15,276 bases of DNA. Source: Firmicutes bacterium UBA1535 (GTDB lineage Bacteria; Bacillota; Clostridia; Tissierellales; Sedimentibacteraceae). Below, piece by piece: positions 8,402 through 14,811 of the stretch. The translations under genes and the position numbers were made by a program. Numbering within the stretch: the first letter of the stretch is position 1; each line of letters opens with the position of its first letter. The notes below the pieces were generated by a model, which made no database searches, had not been told where the DNA came from, and worked only from the letters and a program-made list of their open reading frames with translations. Location of the stretch: assembly GCA_002323775.1 (NCBI GenBank), contig DCPV01000116.1, positions 1-15,276 on the forward strand. Reading direction: 5' to 3'.

Positions 8402-8815
8402 ATGAAAAAATTATTGAGTACACTATCGTTATTGTTATTAATCCTTATTATACTTACAGCTTGCTCACCTAAGCCTTTACCAGAAAAATTTGATGAAGGA
8501 AAGGTAAAATCTTCAGCTGAAAATATAATAACTTTATTTAGCAATGAGGAATATGAAAAAATTACAAATGATTTTATTAGAGAAGATTTAAAAGCTGCAC
8601 TAACTGCAGACGTATTAAGTGGTGCAAAATCAAAAATCATGCCAAACGCAGGTAATCTTGTTGAATTTTCAAATTCATCAATAGTAGCGCAAAAAGATAA
8701 AGCAGGAAATGACTTTGTAGCGGCTGTAGTAGTTGCAAAATACAAAGACCAGACAGTTACGTATACATTAAGCTTTGATGAAAATATGAAGCTTATAGGA
8801 TTTTATTTAAAGTAA
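8402..8815 (+). CDS. DUF3887-type lipoprotein
   Basis: This is a 137-residue secreted lipoprotein. A basic start, a Leu/Ile-rich segment and the lipobox LTAC give lipidation at C21. The mature part resembles the DUF3887 family: FDEGKVKSSAENIITLFSNE, then KAALTADVL, then VVVAKYKDQTVTYTLSFDEN, ending KLIGFYLK. This is a small alpha/beta fold of unknown function. AAGGGAG lies about 10 nt before the ATG. The gene follows the YhfC-like gene after 64 bp and ends 15 bp before a strong terminator, so the two are probably one transcript. An internal promoter cannot be excluded, since the gap holds a TATAAA with no clear -35. Confidence 0.85.
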   Translation: MKKLLSTLSLLLLILIILTACSPKPLPEKFDEGKVKSSAENIITLFSNEEYEKITNDFIREDLKAALTADVLSGAKSKIMPNAGNLVEFSNSSIVAQKDKAGNDFVAAVVVAKYKDQTVTYTLSFDENMKLIGFYLK

Positions 8816-8830
8816 TTACATCTATATATT

Positions 8831-8875
8831 AAACGAACTGCAAAATCTACTTTGAGAGCTTTGCAGTTCGTTTTT
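8831..8875. terminator. Strong bidirectional terminator
   Basis: A perfect 14-bp stem pairs 8831-8844 with 8860-8873 around a 15-nt loop. Five T residues (8871-8875) end the plus-strand copy, which closes the lipoprotein transcript. On the minus strand the stem is followed by TTTAATATA, which is less ideal but probably serves the convergent tepA gene. Confidence 0.9.
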
Positions 8876-8938
8876 ATGAATACTAGTCTAAATACAGAGT
8901 TTTATTCAGCTTAAAGATATCGTATTTTAATAATATTT

Positions 8939-9775
8939 TTATTCGTTTTTTGACTCTGATATCATTTCTCTTAGTTTTGCTAAAGCCTCTTTAAAGCCTC
9001 CTATTTCGTTTATAAGACCGATTTTTATCACTTCTTCACTGTTTAAGACTGTTCCTACATCATTTGCTATCTCATCAGTATCGTACATATATTTTAGAAG
9101 TTCTTCTCTATTTACATTTGAATTTTCTACTATAAAATTAGTTATTCTCTCCTGCATTTTTTGAAAGTACCTAAATGTTTGAGGGACACCTATTATAAAT
9201 CCATTTGTTCTGATAGGATGTATTGTCATAGTTCCTGTTTGTGTTATAAATGAATATTTCGTTGATACAGCAAGTGCATTTCCTATACTGTGTCCTCCAC
9301 CTAAAACTATAGAAACAGTTGGCTTTGATATGCTGCATATAAGCTCTGAAATTGCAAGTCCTGCTTCTACATCTCCACCGACAGTATTTATTAAAAGCAT
9401 TATTCCTTTAACTTCGTTATCCATTTCTGCTCCTATAATCTGTGGTATGATATGCTCATACTTTGTTGCCTTGCTGTTAGGAGGAAGTATGTTATGACCT
9501 TCTATCTCTCCGATTATGCTTAAAAAATAAATTTCTTTGTTTGGATTAACTTCACTTACTGTTCCCATTTCTTTAATGTTTTCAGTATTTGCATTATTAT
9601 TTGAATTTTCATTATTGTCTGTATTTTCATCGCTTTCAAGATTTTCATTTTTCATATGATTCATATTTAATCTCTGCATTATTTGGTTTATTTTTTGCTG
9701 TTCTTCTTGTTGTTTATCATATAATTTTTCACCTTCATTTTTAATATAATTTCCGCTTGTGTTTCTACCCTTCAT
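8939..9775 (-). CDS. tepA: TepA, ClpP-like protease
   Basis: TepA (YmfB) is a ClpP/signal-peptide-peptidase-like serine protease. The 278 residues split into an N-terminal region rich in Gln, Asn and Glu (to about 75) and a ClpP fold. Catalytic residues appear intact: Ser163 in GGGHSIGNALA, His186 in TMTIHPIR, and an Asp near 232-234 in YDTDEIAND before the conserved SEEVIKIGLINEIGG. There is no signal peptide, so it is cytoplasmic. In Bacillus and Clostridia it sits beside spoIIIE/ftsK, which supports the name. Here two plus-strand genes lie between them. The frame extends to TTG 9787, but GGAGG at 9785-9781 with 5 nt to ATG 9775 fixes the start. The original proposal of a role in protein translocation is not shown by the sequence. 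Confidence 0.9.
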   Translation of the reverse strand: MKGRNTSGNYIKNEGEKLYDKQQEEQQKINQIMQRLNMNHMKNENLESDENTDNNENSNNNANTENIKEMGTVSEVNPNKEIYFLSIIGEIEGHNILPPNSKATKYEHIIPQIIGAEMDNEVKGIMLLINTVGGDVEAGLAISELICSISKPTVSIVLGGGHSIGNALAVSTKYSFITQTGTMTIHPIRTNGFIIGVPQTFRYFQKMQERITNFIVENSNVNREELLKYMYDTDEIANDVGTVLNSEEVIKIGLINEIGGFKEALAKLREMISESKNE

Positions 9776-9803
9776 TTTATCCTCCAAATATCGATTTATT
9801 AAT

Positions 9804-9833
9804 TTTAAATTGTGATATAGTTATTATTGTCAA
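9804..9833 (-). promoter_or_regulatory. Possible promoter of tepA
   Basis: On the minus strand a perfect TTGACA (9833-9828) is followed after 18 bp by TTTAAA (9809-9804), four of six to the -10 consensus. The start would lie about 20 nt before the tepA ATG. The weak -10 lowers confidence. Confidence 0.35.
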
Positions 9834-9964
9834 AACTGCAATAGTTATTTATAAATAAATTCATAATTATACTTTATTAAAAATTTTCATCATATAATTG
9901 TATGAATACTAAAAAAATATCATTAAATTACTGATTATTTTTTGTAATTTATATTTTTTTATAC

Positions 9965-9993
9965 AAAAAATTAGCCCGAACTATGTTCGAGCT
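9965..9993 (-). terminator. Terminator of the YlmC-type gene
   Basis: Arms 9973-9981 and 9985-9993 form a 9-bp stem with one G-U pair and a 3-nt loop. On the minus strand it is followed by AATTTTTT. The stem begins inside the stop codon of the gene it ends. Confidence 0.75.
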
Positions 9994-10225
9994 ATGTGTC
10001 CTCAATAATTATCATATCATTTCCTATTTTTTTAATGTTTTTCCAGCTTACTTCCTTCTTTTTTTGCTCCTTGAAAAAGCTGAAATTTGATGATTGACCA
10101 GATACAAAGCTTATTATTTCGCCTGTTTTTTCATTCAATATCAAATCACAATCGCCAAATATACCTAAATTTTCACCAGTATCAATATTAATAATTTCTT
10201 TATTATATAATTCACTTAATTTCAT
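9992..10225 (-). CDS. YlmC/YmxH-type PRC-barrel sporulation protein
   Basis: This is a 77-residue PRC-barrel protein of the YlmC/YmxH family, common in spore formers and often next to tepA or the dipicolinate genes. The match runs end to end: MKLSELYNKEIINIDTGENL, then DLILNEKTGEI, then the closing WKNIKKIGNDMIIIED. The molecular role is not established. The frame extends seven codons to TTG 10246, but that TTG overlaps the Shine-Dalgarno region. AAAGGA 11 nt before ATG 10225 and the family's usual N-terminus favour the ATG. The dipicolinate and dapG genes often found next to this gene are absent. Upstream are divergent spore coat genes instead. Confidence 0.88.
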   Translation of the reverse strand: MKLSELYNKEIINIDTGENLGIFGDCDLILNEKTGEIISFVSGQSSNFSFFKEQKKKEVSWKNIKKIGNDMIIIEDT

Positions 10226-10535
10226 TAAACCACAAATCCTTTCCAAATGCTAAAAATTTGTACTTCAAATAACCAAATATTTTTCGCTTTGATATAAGTT
10301 TATGTGACATGAATATGGATTATGAATGTAATTAATAAATAATTATAATTTTAGTTGACATAATATATTTTTAGTCTACTAAAATTGTTAATTTGTGCTT
10401 ATGATAGTATGAATTAATAAAACAGAGAATTTTATCAACACATATAAATTTTAAAATTATTAATAATAAATATATGATGCAATGAATTTTTTATTCATTT
10501 GCCATTAAAAATTAAAAACATGGAGGTATTTTTGA
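10226..10535. other. Divergent region between YlmC-type and coat genes
   Basis: This 310-bp, very AT-rich gap has no credible gene. It holds a perfect palindrome (10369-10384) with a related half-site 20 bp upstream. A TATAAT faces the YlmC-type gene on the minus strand (10347-10342) without a good -35. CATAATAT at 10359-10366 on the plus strand resembles a sporulation-sigma -10 but has no convincing -35. No promoter can be assigned with confidence. Confidence 0.5.
10349..10384. promoter_or_regulatory. Palindromic operator-like site
   Basis: TTTTAGTCTACTAAAA (10369-10384) is a palindrome with perfect 7-bp arms and a 2-bp centre. Exactly 20 bp upstream, TTTTAGTTGACATAAT (10349-10364) repeats its left half and a degenerate right half. 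Two sites on the same helix face suggest cooperative repressor binding. A TTGACA (10355-10360) falls between them but no good -10 follows. The regulator is not identified. Confidence 0.45.
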
Positions 10536-10712
10536 ATGTCACCAAAAGAATTGCTTTATATTGAGGATGTTTTAGGTCATGAGCAACAATCACAAAAATT
10601 ATACACAAATTATGTAAATCAATTACAGGATCCACAATTAAAGTCATTTGTACAAGGTCTTGTGGGAAAAAAACAACAATGCTACAATAAGTTTTATGGC
10701 TTATTAGGCTAA
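10536..10712 (+). CDS. Small spore coat-type protein (58 residues)
   Basis: This short gene encodes MSPKELLYIEDVLGHEQQSQ and continues to GKKQQCYNKFYGLLG, 58 residues in all. It has GGAGGT about 8 nt before the ATG and starts 19 bp upstream of a CotF-family gene on the same strand. Its composition (Gln-rich helices, an acidic HEQ segment, one Cys) resembles small coat-associated proteins found beside cotF in Clostridia, probably a truncated helical-bundle relative. The reading frame, the ribosome site and the tight spacing to the next gene support a real gene. The coat role is inferred from its neighbour. Confidence 0.8.
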   Translation: MSPKELLYIEDVLGHEQQSQKLYTNYVNQLQDPQLKSFVQGLVGKKQQCYNKFYGLLG

Positions 10713-10730
10713 TTTGGAGGTAATTAAAAA

Positions 10731-11087
10731 ATGATGAAAAATTTTTCTGAAAATTCTAAAAATGAGATGAACAATCAATCAATTAACCAAAATTCTATGC
10801 CTAATTATTCAAATAGTAATACAAATGTAAAGCTTGATGATAGAGTAATAATGGATAATATTTTATCAATAGTTAAAGGAAATTGTGGTTTATTGATGCA
10901 CGGAACAATAGAATCTTCTACTCCTAATGTTCATCAAGCTTTTAAGTCCTCGTTAGATGAAAGCTTGCAGGTACAAAATGAGATATACAATCAAATGTCA
11001 CAAAGAGGTTGGTATACAACGCAGCCAGCAGAGCAACAAAAAATAAGTCAAACAAAACAAAAGTTTAGTACGACACAGCAGTCTTAA
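10731..11087 (+). CDS. CotF-family spore coat protein
   Basis: This is a 118-residue protein of the CotF family, components of the bacterial endospore coat with a ferritin-like helical fold. An Asn/Ser-rich tail (1-33) precedes the CotF domain (about 35-97), recognised by LDDRVIMDNILSIVKGNCGL, then HGTIESSTPNVHQAFKSSL and QNEIYNQMSQRGWY. A Gln/Thr-rich tail follows. TTTGGAGG lies 10 nt before the first ATG. A second ATG follows at once and cannot be ruled out. The gene is 18 bp behind the 58-residue gene and ends just before a long hairpin, so the two form an operon, presumably expressed in the mother cell late in sporulation. No clear promoter was found. Confidence 0.9.
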   Translation: MMKNFSENSKNEMNNQSINQNSMPNYSNSNTNVKLDDRVIMDNILSIVKGNCGLLMHGTIESSTPNVHQAFKSSLDESLQVQNEIYNQMSQRGWYTTQPAEQQKISQTKQKFSTTQQS

Positions 11088-11140
11088 GAAAAAAAGAAGG
11101 TATCCTAAAAGTAAAATTACTTTTAGGATATCTTCTTCTT
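11088..11140. terminator. Shared bidirectional terminator, 21-bp stem
   Basis: Arms 11094-11114 and 11117-11137 pair over 21 bp, with one G-U and a 2-nt apparent loop. On the minus strand the stem directly follows the ATPase stop codon and runs into a T-tract (11095-11089), a good terminator. On the plus strand it closes the coat operon with a TTCTTCTTATTT tail. Confidence 0.88.
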
Positions 11141-12008
11141 ATTTAAAAAGCTTTTCATTATCTTTAAAAAATTCATAGTAAATTTTTATGTTTTCTAATT
11201 CATACCAATTTTTCACTTTTACAGGAACGCTATCTAAATCATAAATTCTAGCACCCTCAATTGACAGTAAAAATGGTGAATGGGTCGCAATAATAAATTG
11301 ACAATCACAGTAGTGGCTACACTCAAGTATTAGCTTTATAAGCCGAATTTGGAAGATTGGAGATAAGCTGTTTTCAGGTTCATCTAATAAATATAGCTTG
11401 CCAGATTCAAACTGCTTATCAAAATATGATAATGCAGATTCACCATTTGAATTCATTTTTATATTACTTCCACCACGCTCTCTTACAAAGGTAGTCATAG
11501 TCTTTTGCCTAGCATCATTTTGCAATTTAAGAGCTTCATATTTATCCAATGAATCGAATTTAACACTTCCAAATTTCGCATCCATAAACGTATTTTTAGC
11601 ATTCTCTTTCTTCTTATCAATTTTAATGTTATCATGTCTACGATTAATTACATGATTAAATATATCATCACTGGTTATAATTTTACTTCCTTTTGGTGTA
11701 TCAATTGTATATCCATCTTCATCAACAGAATTTTTATGTAAACACATTTTGTTTACGTATTCGTCAAATCTATCACTTGAATTAAAGGGCGTTTCTCTTG
11801 GCAAATTTAACTTTTCCGCAATCAAATTAAGGAGAGTTGACTTACCAGAGCCATTTCCCCCATAAAACATAGTTATATCAGAAAATTCAATATCTCTTAT
11901 CTTTTTAAAGGGAAAAATACCGTATGGATATACTTTGCATTTTAAATGTTCATCCCTTTCTTCCATATCAATGCTTGCAAGTTTAAAACTTTTTAAGTAG
12001 ATAGACAT
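11139..12008 (-). CDS. Orphan AAA/ABC-type ATPase
   Basis: This is a 289-residue single-domain ATPase of the ABC/OLD-like AAA_21 type. Walker A GGNGSGKST is at 50-58, a signature-like SNGESALSYF at about 188-197, Walker B LYLLDEPENSLSP at 205-217 with E210, and the switch histidine H243 in IATHSPFLLS. The segment between Walker A and the signature (about 70-180) is helical and charged. There is no membrane segment and no fused nuclease domain, and no permease or effector gene is adjacent, so transport is unlikely. Stand-alone ATPases of this kind occur in DNA repair and in phage defence, but the function is unknown. The start is fixed by GAGAGGT 5 nt before the ATG. It is the last gene of the minus-strand accessory run. 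Confidence 0.85.
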   Translation of the reverse strand: MSIYLKSFKLASIDMEERDEHLKCKVYPYGIFPFKKIRDIEFSDITMFYGGNGSGKSTLLNLIAEKLNLPRETPFNSSDRFDEYVNKMCLHKNSVDEDGYTIDTPKGSKIITSDDIFNHVINRRHDNIKIDKKKENAKNTFMDAKFGSVKFDSLDKYEALKLQNDARQKTMTTFVRERGGSNIKMNSNGESALSYFDKQFESGKLYLLDEPENSLSPIFQIRLIKLILECSHYCDCQFIIATHSPFLLSIEGARIYDLDSVPVKVKNWYELENIKIYYEFFKDNEKLFK

Positions 12009-12042
12009 AATTACCTCTCCGTATGATTATTTAGTCTTACAT

Positions 12043-12071
12043 ATTTAAAACTTATATATACACAATTTCAA
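12043..12071 (-). promoter_or_regulatory. Possible promoter of the ATPase gene
   Basis: On the minus strand TTGAAA (12071-12066, five of six) and TTAAAT (12048-12043, four of six) are 17 bp apart. The -35 lies just past the stop codon of the upstream gene. The ATPase could therefore be transcribed separately. Confidence 0.35.
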
Positions 12072-12073
12072 TA

Positions 12074-12505
12074 TCATATTTCCATTTCTTCAAGCATGTT
12101 TATAGCAAGTTCGATTGCATTTGAACATATAGCTTTCTTTTTATCCTGTGATTTTTCAGCCTTTTCTTTGTCTCTAGGGTCATATCCAAGTAACTCTTTG
12201 CAAAGAAATGAGTTATTTCTTTTCTTATATTCTTCCATAAACGCAAGAGTGATTTCGCCACATTTTTCCTTTGCCTTAACGTCATCAGGTAAATATTGAC
12301 CATATTTAAGTCCAATTATCATAGTAGCTCCTGTTACAGCTCCACATACCTCTCCACAGCGAAGTCCTCCACCAAAGCTACCAGCAAATTTCATTGCAGT
12401 TTCTTTATCTATACCATATTTTTCACAACATGCTCCTACTACTGATTGAGCACAATTAAACCCTTTGCTACTTAATTCCTTTGCTTCGTTTATTCTTTCA
12501 GACAT
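12074..12505 (-). CDS. C_GCAxxG_C_C family protein
   Basis: This is a 143-residue cytoplasmic protein of the C_GCAxxG_C_C family, thought to be redox-related because of its conserved cysteines. Visible features are GFNCAQSV (C18), C26-C27, the Gly-rich GGGLRCGEVCGAVTGA (C50, C54), C82, C102 in FLCKELLGYD, and C127. Length and Cys spacing fit the family. No biochemical role is established. The ATG at 12505 has AAGGAG 13 nt upstream, longer than usual. No nearer start codon exists in frame, so translation may be weak. It lies 39 bp after the GNAT gene and 65 bp before the ATPase gene. Confidence 0.88.
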   Translation of the reverse strand: MSERINEAKELSSKGFNCAQSVVGACCEKYGIDKETAMKFAGSFGGGLRCGEVCGAVTGATMIIGLKYGQYLPDDVKAKEKCGEITLAFMEEYKKRNNSFLCKELLGYDPRDKEKAEKSQDKKKAICSNAIELAINMLEEMEI

Positions 12506-12544
12506 AACAAAATTTAAACTCCTTTTCTATTGTTTATATAGTAA

Positions 12545-13108
12545 TTATAAATAAATCCAATATTGATGTAATGTTTCTACTCCCCCATCAGATTGAGGTA
12601 TATTTAGCTCTCTATCAAAAATAGCTCCACATTTAATCATTGTTTTTGCTGAGGCTATATTTGTTTTATCACAATCTATGAGGACTTTGTATAATCCTAA
12701 GCTTCTGCAAAATTCAAGTGCTAGATTAAGCATCTTGGTTGCATATCCTTTTTTTCTTTCATCTGGTCTTACCGCATAGCCTATGTTGCCGCCATCATCT
12801 CTAAGTTCCTCTGTGAGAGTGTGTCTAACCTGTATTGTACCTATAATCTTATTATCACTTTTTCTAACAGCTACAAAAGTTGATGCAATTGTACCATAAG
12901 GTGATAGATTTTCATCTGAAGCACAAATATTTACTCTATCCAGCCATTCATCAAAATTAAAATTATGCAAGCTACAGCTTCCGTTAATGTTATTTTTAAC
13001 CTTTCCAATCTTTTCGTTATATTGCATAAAATCTCTCTTATATTCCATTATTTGATTTTCTAAATCCTTACTAGGTCTAAGCAATATTAATTCGTTGTTT
13101 TCTATCAT
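12545..13108 (-). CDS. GNAT-family acetyltransferase
   Basis: This is a 187-residue N-acetyltransferase of the GNAT superfamily, closest in style to the predicted acetyltransferases of COG3981. The acetyl-CoA site is seen in GYAVRPDERKKGYATKML (110-127), where the R-K-K-G-Y-A loop binds the pyrophosphate. It follows the beta strand IIGTIQVRHTLTEELRD. The C-terminal KTNIASAKTMIKCGAIFDRE is the usual NxxS helix for acetyl transfer. The substrate is unknown. GGAGG lies 6 nt before the ATG. A 112-bp gap with weak promoter-like TTAAAA/TATATA elements separates it from the upstream GNAT gene. It may be the start of a second transcript or part of one long operon. Confidence 0.87.
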   Translation of the reverse strand: MIENNELILLRPSKDLENQIMEYKRDFMQYNEKIGKVKNNINGSCSLHNFNFDEWLDRVNICASDENLSPYGTIASTFVAVRKSDNKIIGTIQVRHTLTEELRDDGGNIGYAVRPDERKKGYATKMLNLALEFCRSLGLYKVLIDCDKTNIASAKTMIKCGAIFDRELNIPQSDGGVETLHQYWIYL

Positions 13109-13220
13109 AAAAATCCTCCATTTTGAATTACAATAATTTTAATTTGTATATATATTGTTTATATTTCAAGTGTTTTAAGATTGCATGAGTATTTTATTAA
13201 AAAATTCAATAAAATCTTAA

Positions 13221-13697
13221 TTATTTAATTTCCTTAAACAACCTTGCAGTCCAAAATGACATTCCTTTACGTTTAATATAGAAGTTAAAAATGCTCTCAT
13301 AGTCCTTTGTTGCTGTACTTAATACCATTTGCGTTATTTTTTTATCTCTAAGTATGTTTTCTAAATAGTCAAATAGCATTGAACCAACACCGTAATTTCT
13401 ATATTTAGGTGTGACATATATTTCTTCAACCTCAAAATACGGTGTTCCTTCCGGCATAATGCTTTTCATTTTCTTTGATTCAAATACTTTACCAAACAAA
13501 TAACCAATTACAGTATCATCAATATGTGCAACAAAGCATCTGTTTTCATTTATATAATCTAATTCATCAGCATAAAAGCCATATGTACTGTTTTCATTCT
13601 CCCATTCTTTTGATAATTCAACTATTTTCAGCTTATCACCTTCGGTAGCTAGTCGAATATTTATTAATTCTCTTAGAGTATTTCTTTCACTTTCCAT
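13221..13697 (-). CDS. GNAT-family acetyltransferase
   Basis: This is a 158-residue GNAT N-acetyltransferase. The N-terminal NIRLATEGDKLKIVELSKEW is the first strand and helix, FVAHIDDTVIGYLFG the central strands, and VEEIYVTPKYRNYGVGSML (90-108) the acetyl-CoA loop (Y-R-N-Y-G-V-G). The C-terminal FNFYIKRKGMSFWTARLFKE completes the fold. It differs from the neighbouring GNAT protein and is not a recent duplicate. AAGGAG lies 8 nt before the ATG. The gene begins 30 bp after the Nudix gene stop, so the two are probably cotranscribed. The substrate is unknown. Confidence 0.87.
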   Translation of the reverse strand: MESERNTLRELINIRLATEGDKLKIVELSKEWENENSTYGFYADELDYINENRCFVAHIDDTVIGYLFGKVFESKKMKSIMPEGTPYFEVEEIYVTPKYRNYGVGSMLFDYLENILRDKKITQMVLSTATKDYESIFNFYIKRKGMSFWTARLFKEIK

Positions 13698-13727
13698 ATA
13701 TTTATCTCCTTACACTGCTTATATATT

Positions 13728-14189
13728 CTATAATAATCTAATGCCCCAATTTTTATTGTAATAAAATTCACTCATATCTTCATTTATAAAAACATCATAC
13801 ATTTGTCTAAAATCATTTGCTAATGGATAATTGTCTATTTCATCTGCTTTTATCCAAAACACATTTCCTTCATCAGAAGATTTTAACTCTCCTTCAAAGC
13901 AATTTGTTTTGTAGAGAAATACAACGTATCTTGCATCTTCACGTGTTTGGAATTGCTTTACGCCACATAATTTTAAATTGCTTATAGTTAAGCCTGTTTC
14001 CTCTTTTATCTCACGAATAGTTGATTCTACAAAAGGCTCATCTTTTTCAACATGACCACCTGGAAAAGTAATCCCAGACCAATTTTTATTTAGTCTATCT
14101 TGTACTAAAATTCTTCTAGTACCAATAGTATTATCATTGCTACTATCATCATATATCATACACATATTTGTAAATACAGCTTGCTCCAT
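13728..14189 (-). CDS. Nudix hydrolase, MutT-like
   Basis: This is a 153-residue Nudix hydrolase. The Nudix box is complete: G45, E51, R59-E60, E63-E64 and G66, in GGHVEKDEPFVESTIREIKEETGL split over residues 44-67, with the Glu residues that bind the metal. The preceding WSGITFPGG resembles MutT/8-oxo-dGTPase-type proteins. This would suit clean-up of oxidised or non-canonical nucleotides, although Nudix substrates are hard to predict from sequence. The start is supported by TGAGGA 7 nt before the ATG. It lies 25 bp after the DUF1905 gene and 30 bp before a GNAT gene, a tight operon whose promoter carries an SOS-box match. Confidence 0.9.
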   Translation of the reverse strand: MEQAVFTNMCMIYDDSSNDNTIGTRRILVQDRLNKNWSGITFPGGHVEKDEPFVESTIREIKEETGLTISNLKLCGVKQFQTREDARYVVFLYKTNCFEGELKSSDEGNVFWIKADEIDNYPLANDFRQMYDVFINEDMSEFYYNKNWGIRLL

Positions 14190-14214
14190 AATTAAGTCCT
14201 CACGTCTTATAATT

Positions 14215-14484
14215 TTATTCTCTTTCTCTTATAGTAACACTTATTGTATCACCGGCTTGCTTTCCTATTTGTTTTCTTATATCTTGTCTTATTCCGATAA
14301 TGTGACAAGGTGTTTTCATTCTAACAAGACTTCCGTCATATTCTGCACCATCAAAGGTTGCATGTACCTTAACTCTACCCTTTCCAAATTCTTCTCTTAC
14401 ATCATATGGAAATTCAATATATGCTCCGTCAATATCAGGCACTTTTTTTATAACAGCTTCAAATTCATATACTTTTTCGTTCAT
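14215..14484 (-). CDS. DUF1905 domain protein
   Basis: This is an 89-residue protein of the DUF1905 family, a small beta-barrel of unknown function. The family pattern is clear: [20 protein letters not shown], then [36 protein letters not shown] and [14 protein letters not shown] lies about 8 nt before the ATG. It is the first gene of a tight minus-strand run with the Nudix and GNAT genes and lies about 50 nt from a predicted LexA-controlled promoter. A role in the stress or DNA-damage response would fit but is only inferred. Confidence 0.88.
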   Translation of the reverse strand: MNEKVYEFEAVIKKVPDIDGAYIEFPYDVREEFGKGRVKVHATFDGAEYDGSLVRMKTPCHIIGIRQDIRKQIGKQAGDTISVTIRERE

Positions 14485-14539
14485 AATTTTTCTCCATAAC
14501 AGATGATTTTTTTTATTAATTTATAATTTCATAAAAACA

Positions 14540-14568
14540 ATTATACCAGAACAAACGTTTCTTTGCAA
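14540..14568 (-). promoter_or_regulatory. Promoter of the DUF1905-Nudix-GNAT operon
   Basis: On the minus strand TTGCAA (14568-14563, four of six) and a perfect TATAAT (14545-14540) are 17 bp apart, and TGG before the -10 makes it an extended type. The leader to the DUF1905 ATG would be about 50 nt. Confidence 0.65.
14549..14560. promoter_or_regulatory. LexA (SOS) box in the DUF1905 operon promoter
   Basis: GAACAAACGTTT matches the Gram-positive SOS consensus GAACRNRYGTTY at all 12 positions. It sits wholly within the 17-bp spacer between the -35 and -10 hexamers, where LexA would block RNA polymerase. Confidence 0.6.
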
Positions 14569-14636
14569 TAAAAATAATTTACAAACCTGTCCAATAGTTT
14601 TCACAACTTCATAGTTGTATGTTTTTCTTTATTATG

Positions 14637-14673
14637 GTAAACTTTTATGTGAATACTACCGAGTAAACTTTTA
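14637..14673. repeat. Direct repeat upstream of the methyltransferase
   Basis: GTAAACTTTTA occurs at 14637-14647 and 14663-14673, 26 bp apart. The copies flank no promoter hexamer that I can assign. They may be paired binding sites of a regulator. Confidence 0.4.
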
Positions 14674-14811
14674 CTATTATAAATACGATTATAATTAGAA
14701 TAAAGATATTTTTTAAATGAAATACGTAACTATATAAAATGAATATTCGATTATGTAGCTAATTTAAAGAAAAGATACGAAAATTTCATATTATTGGAGG
14801 TATACATATAT

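Larger units (their letters stand above)
14485..14811. other. Divergent region between DUF1905 and methyltransferase genes
   Basis: This 327-bp gap has no credible gene. It holds the SOS-box promoter of the minus-strand operon (14540-14568), a small 6-bp hairpin (14603-14618), and a direct repeat of GTAAACTTTTA (14637-14647 and 14663-14673). A TATAAT at 14690-14695 and a TATAAA at 14733-14738 face the methyltransferase, but neither has a good -35. Confidence 0.55.

Noticed and set aside
8350..8745. 131-residue minus-strand frame opposite the lipoprotein gene
   Set aside because: It has no ribosome site and its protein looks like no family. The opposite strand has a clear lipobox protein with a ribosome site.
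9973..9993. CGAAC and GTTCG halves resembling a third SOS box
   Set aside because: The halves are 3 bp apart instead of 4. They form the stem of a terminator that overlaps the stop codon of the YlmC-type gene and runs into a T-tract.
10355..10384. TTGACA as the -35 of a coat-gene promoter
   Set aside because: No acceptable -10 lies 16-18 bp downstream, and coat genes are normally read by sporulation sigma factors rather than sigma A.
13150..13215. AT-rich inverted repeat between the two GNAT genes
   Set aside because: The arms are nearly all A and T with a long loop and no T-run after the stem on the minus strand, so it is not a credible terminator.
14603..14618. ACAACT/AGTTGT hairpin as a terminator
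   Set aside because: The stem is only 6 bp and no plus-strand gene precedes it. The following T-rich stretch is interrupted.
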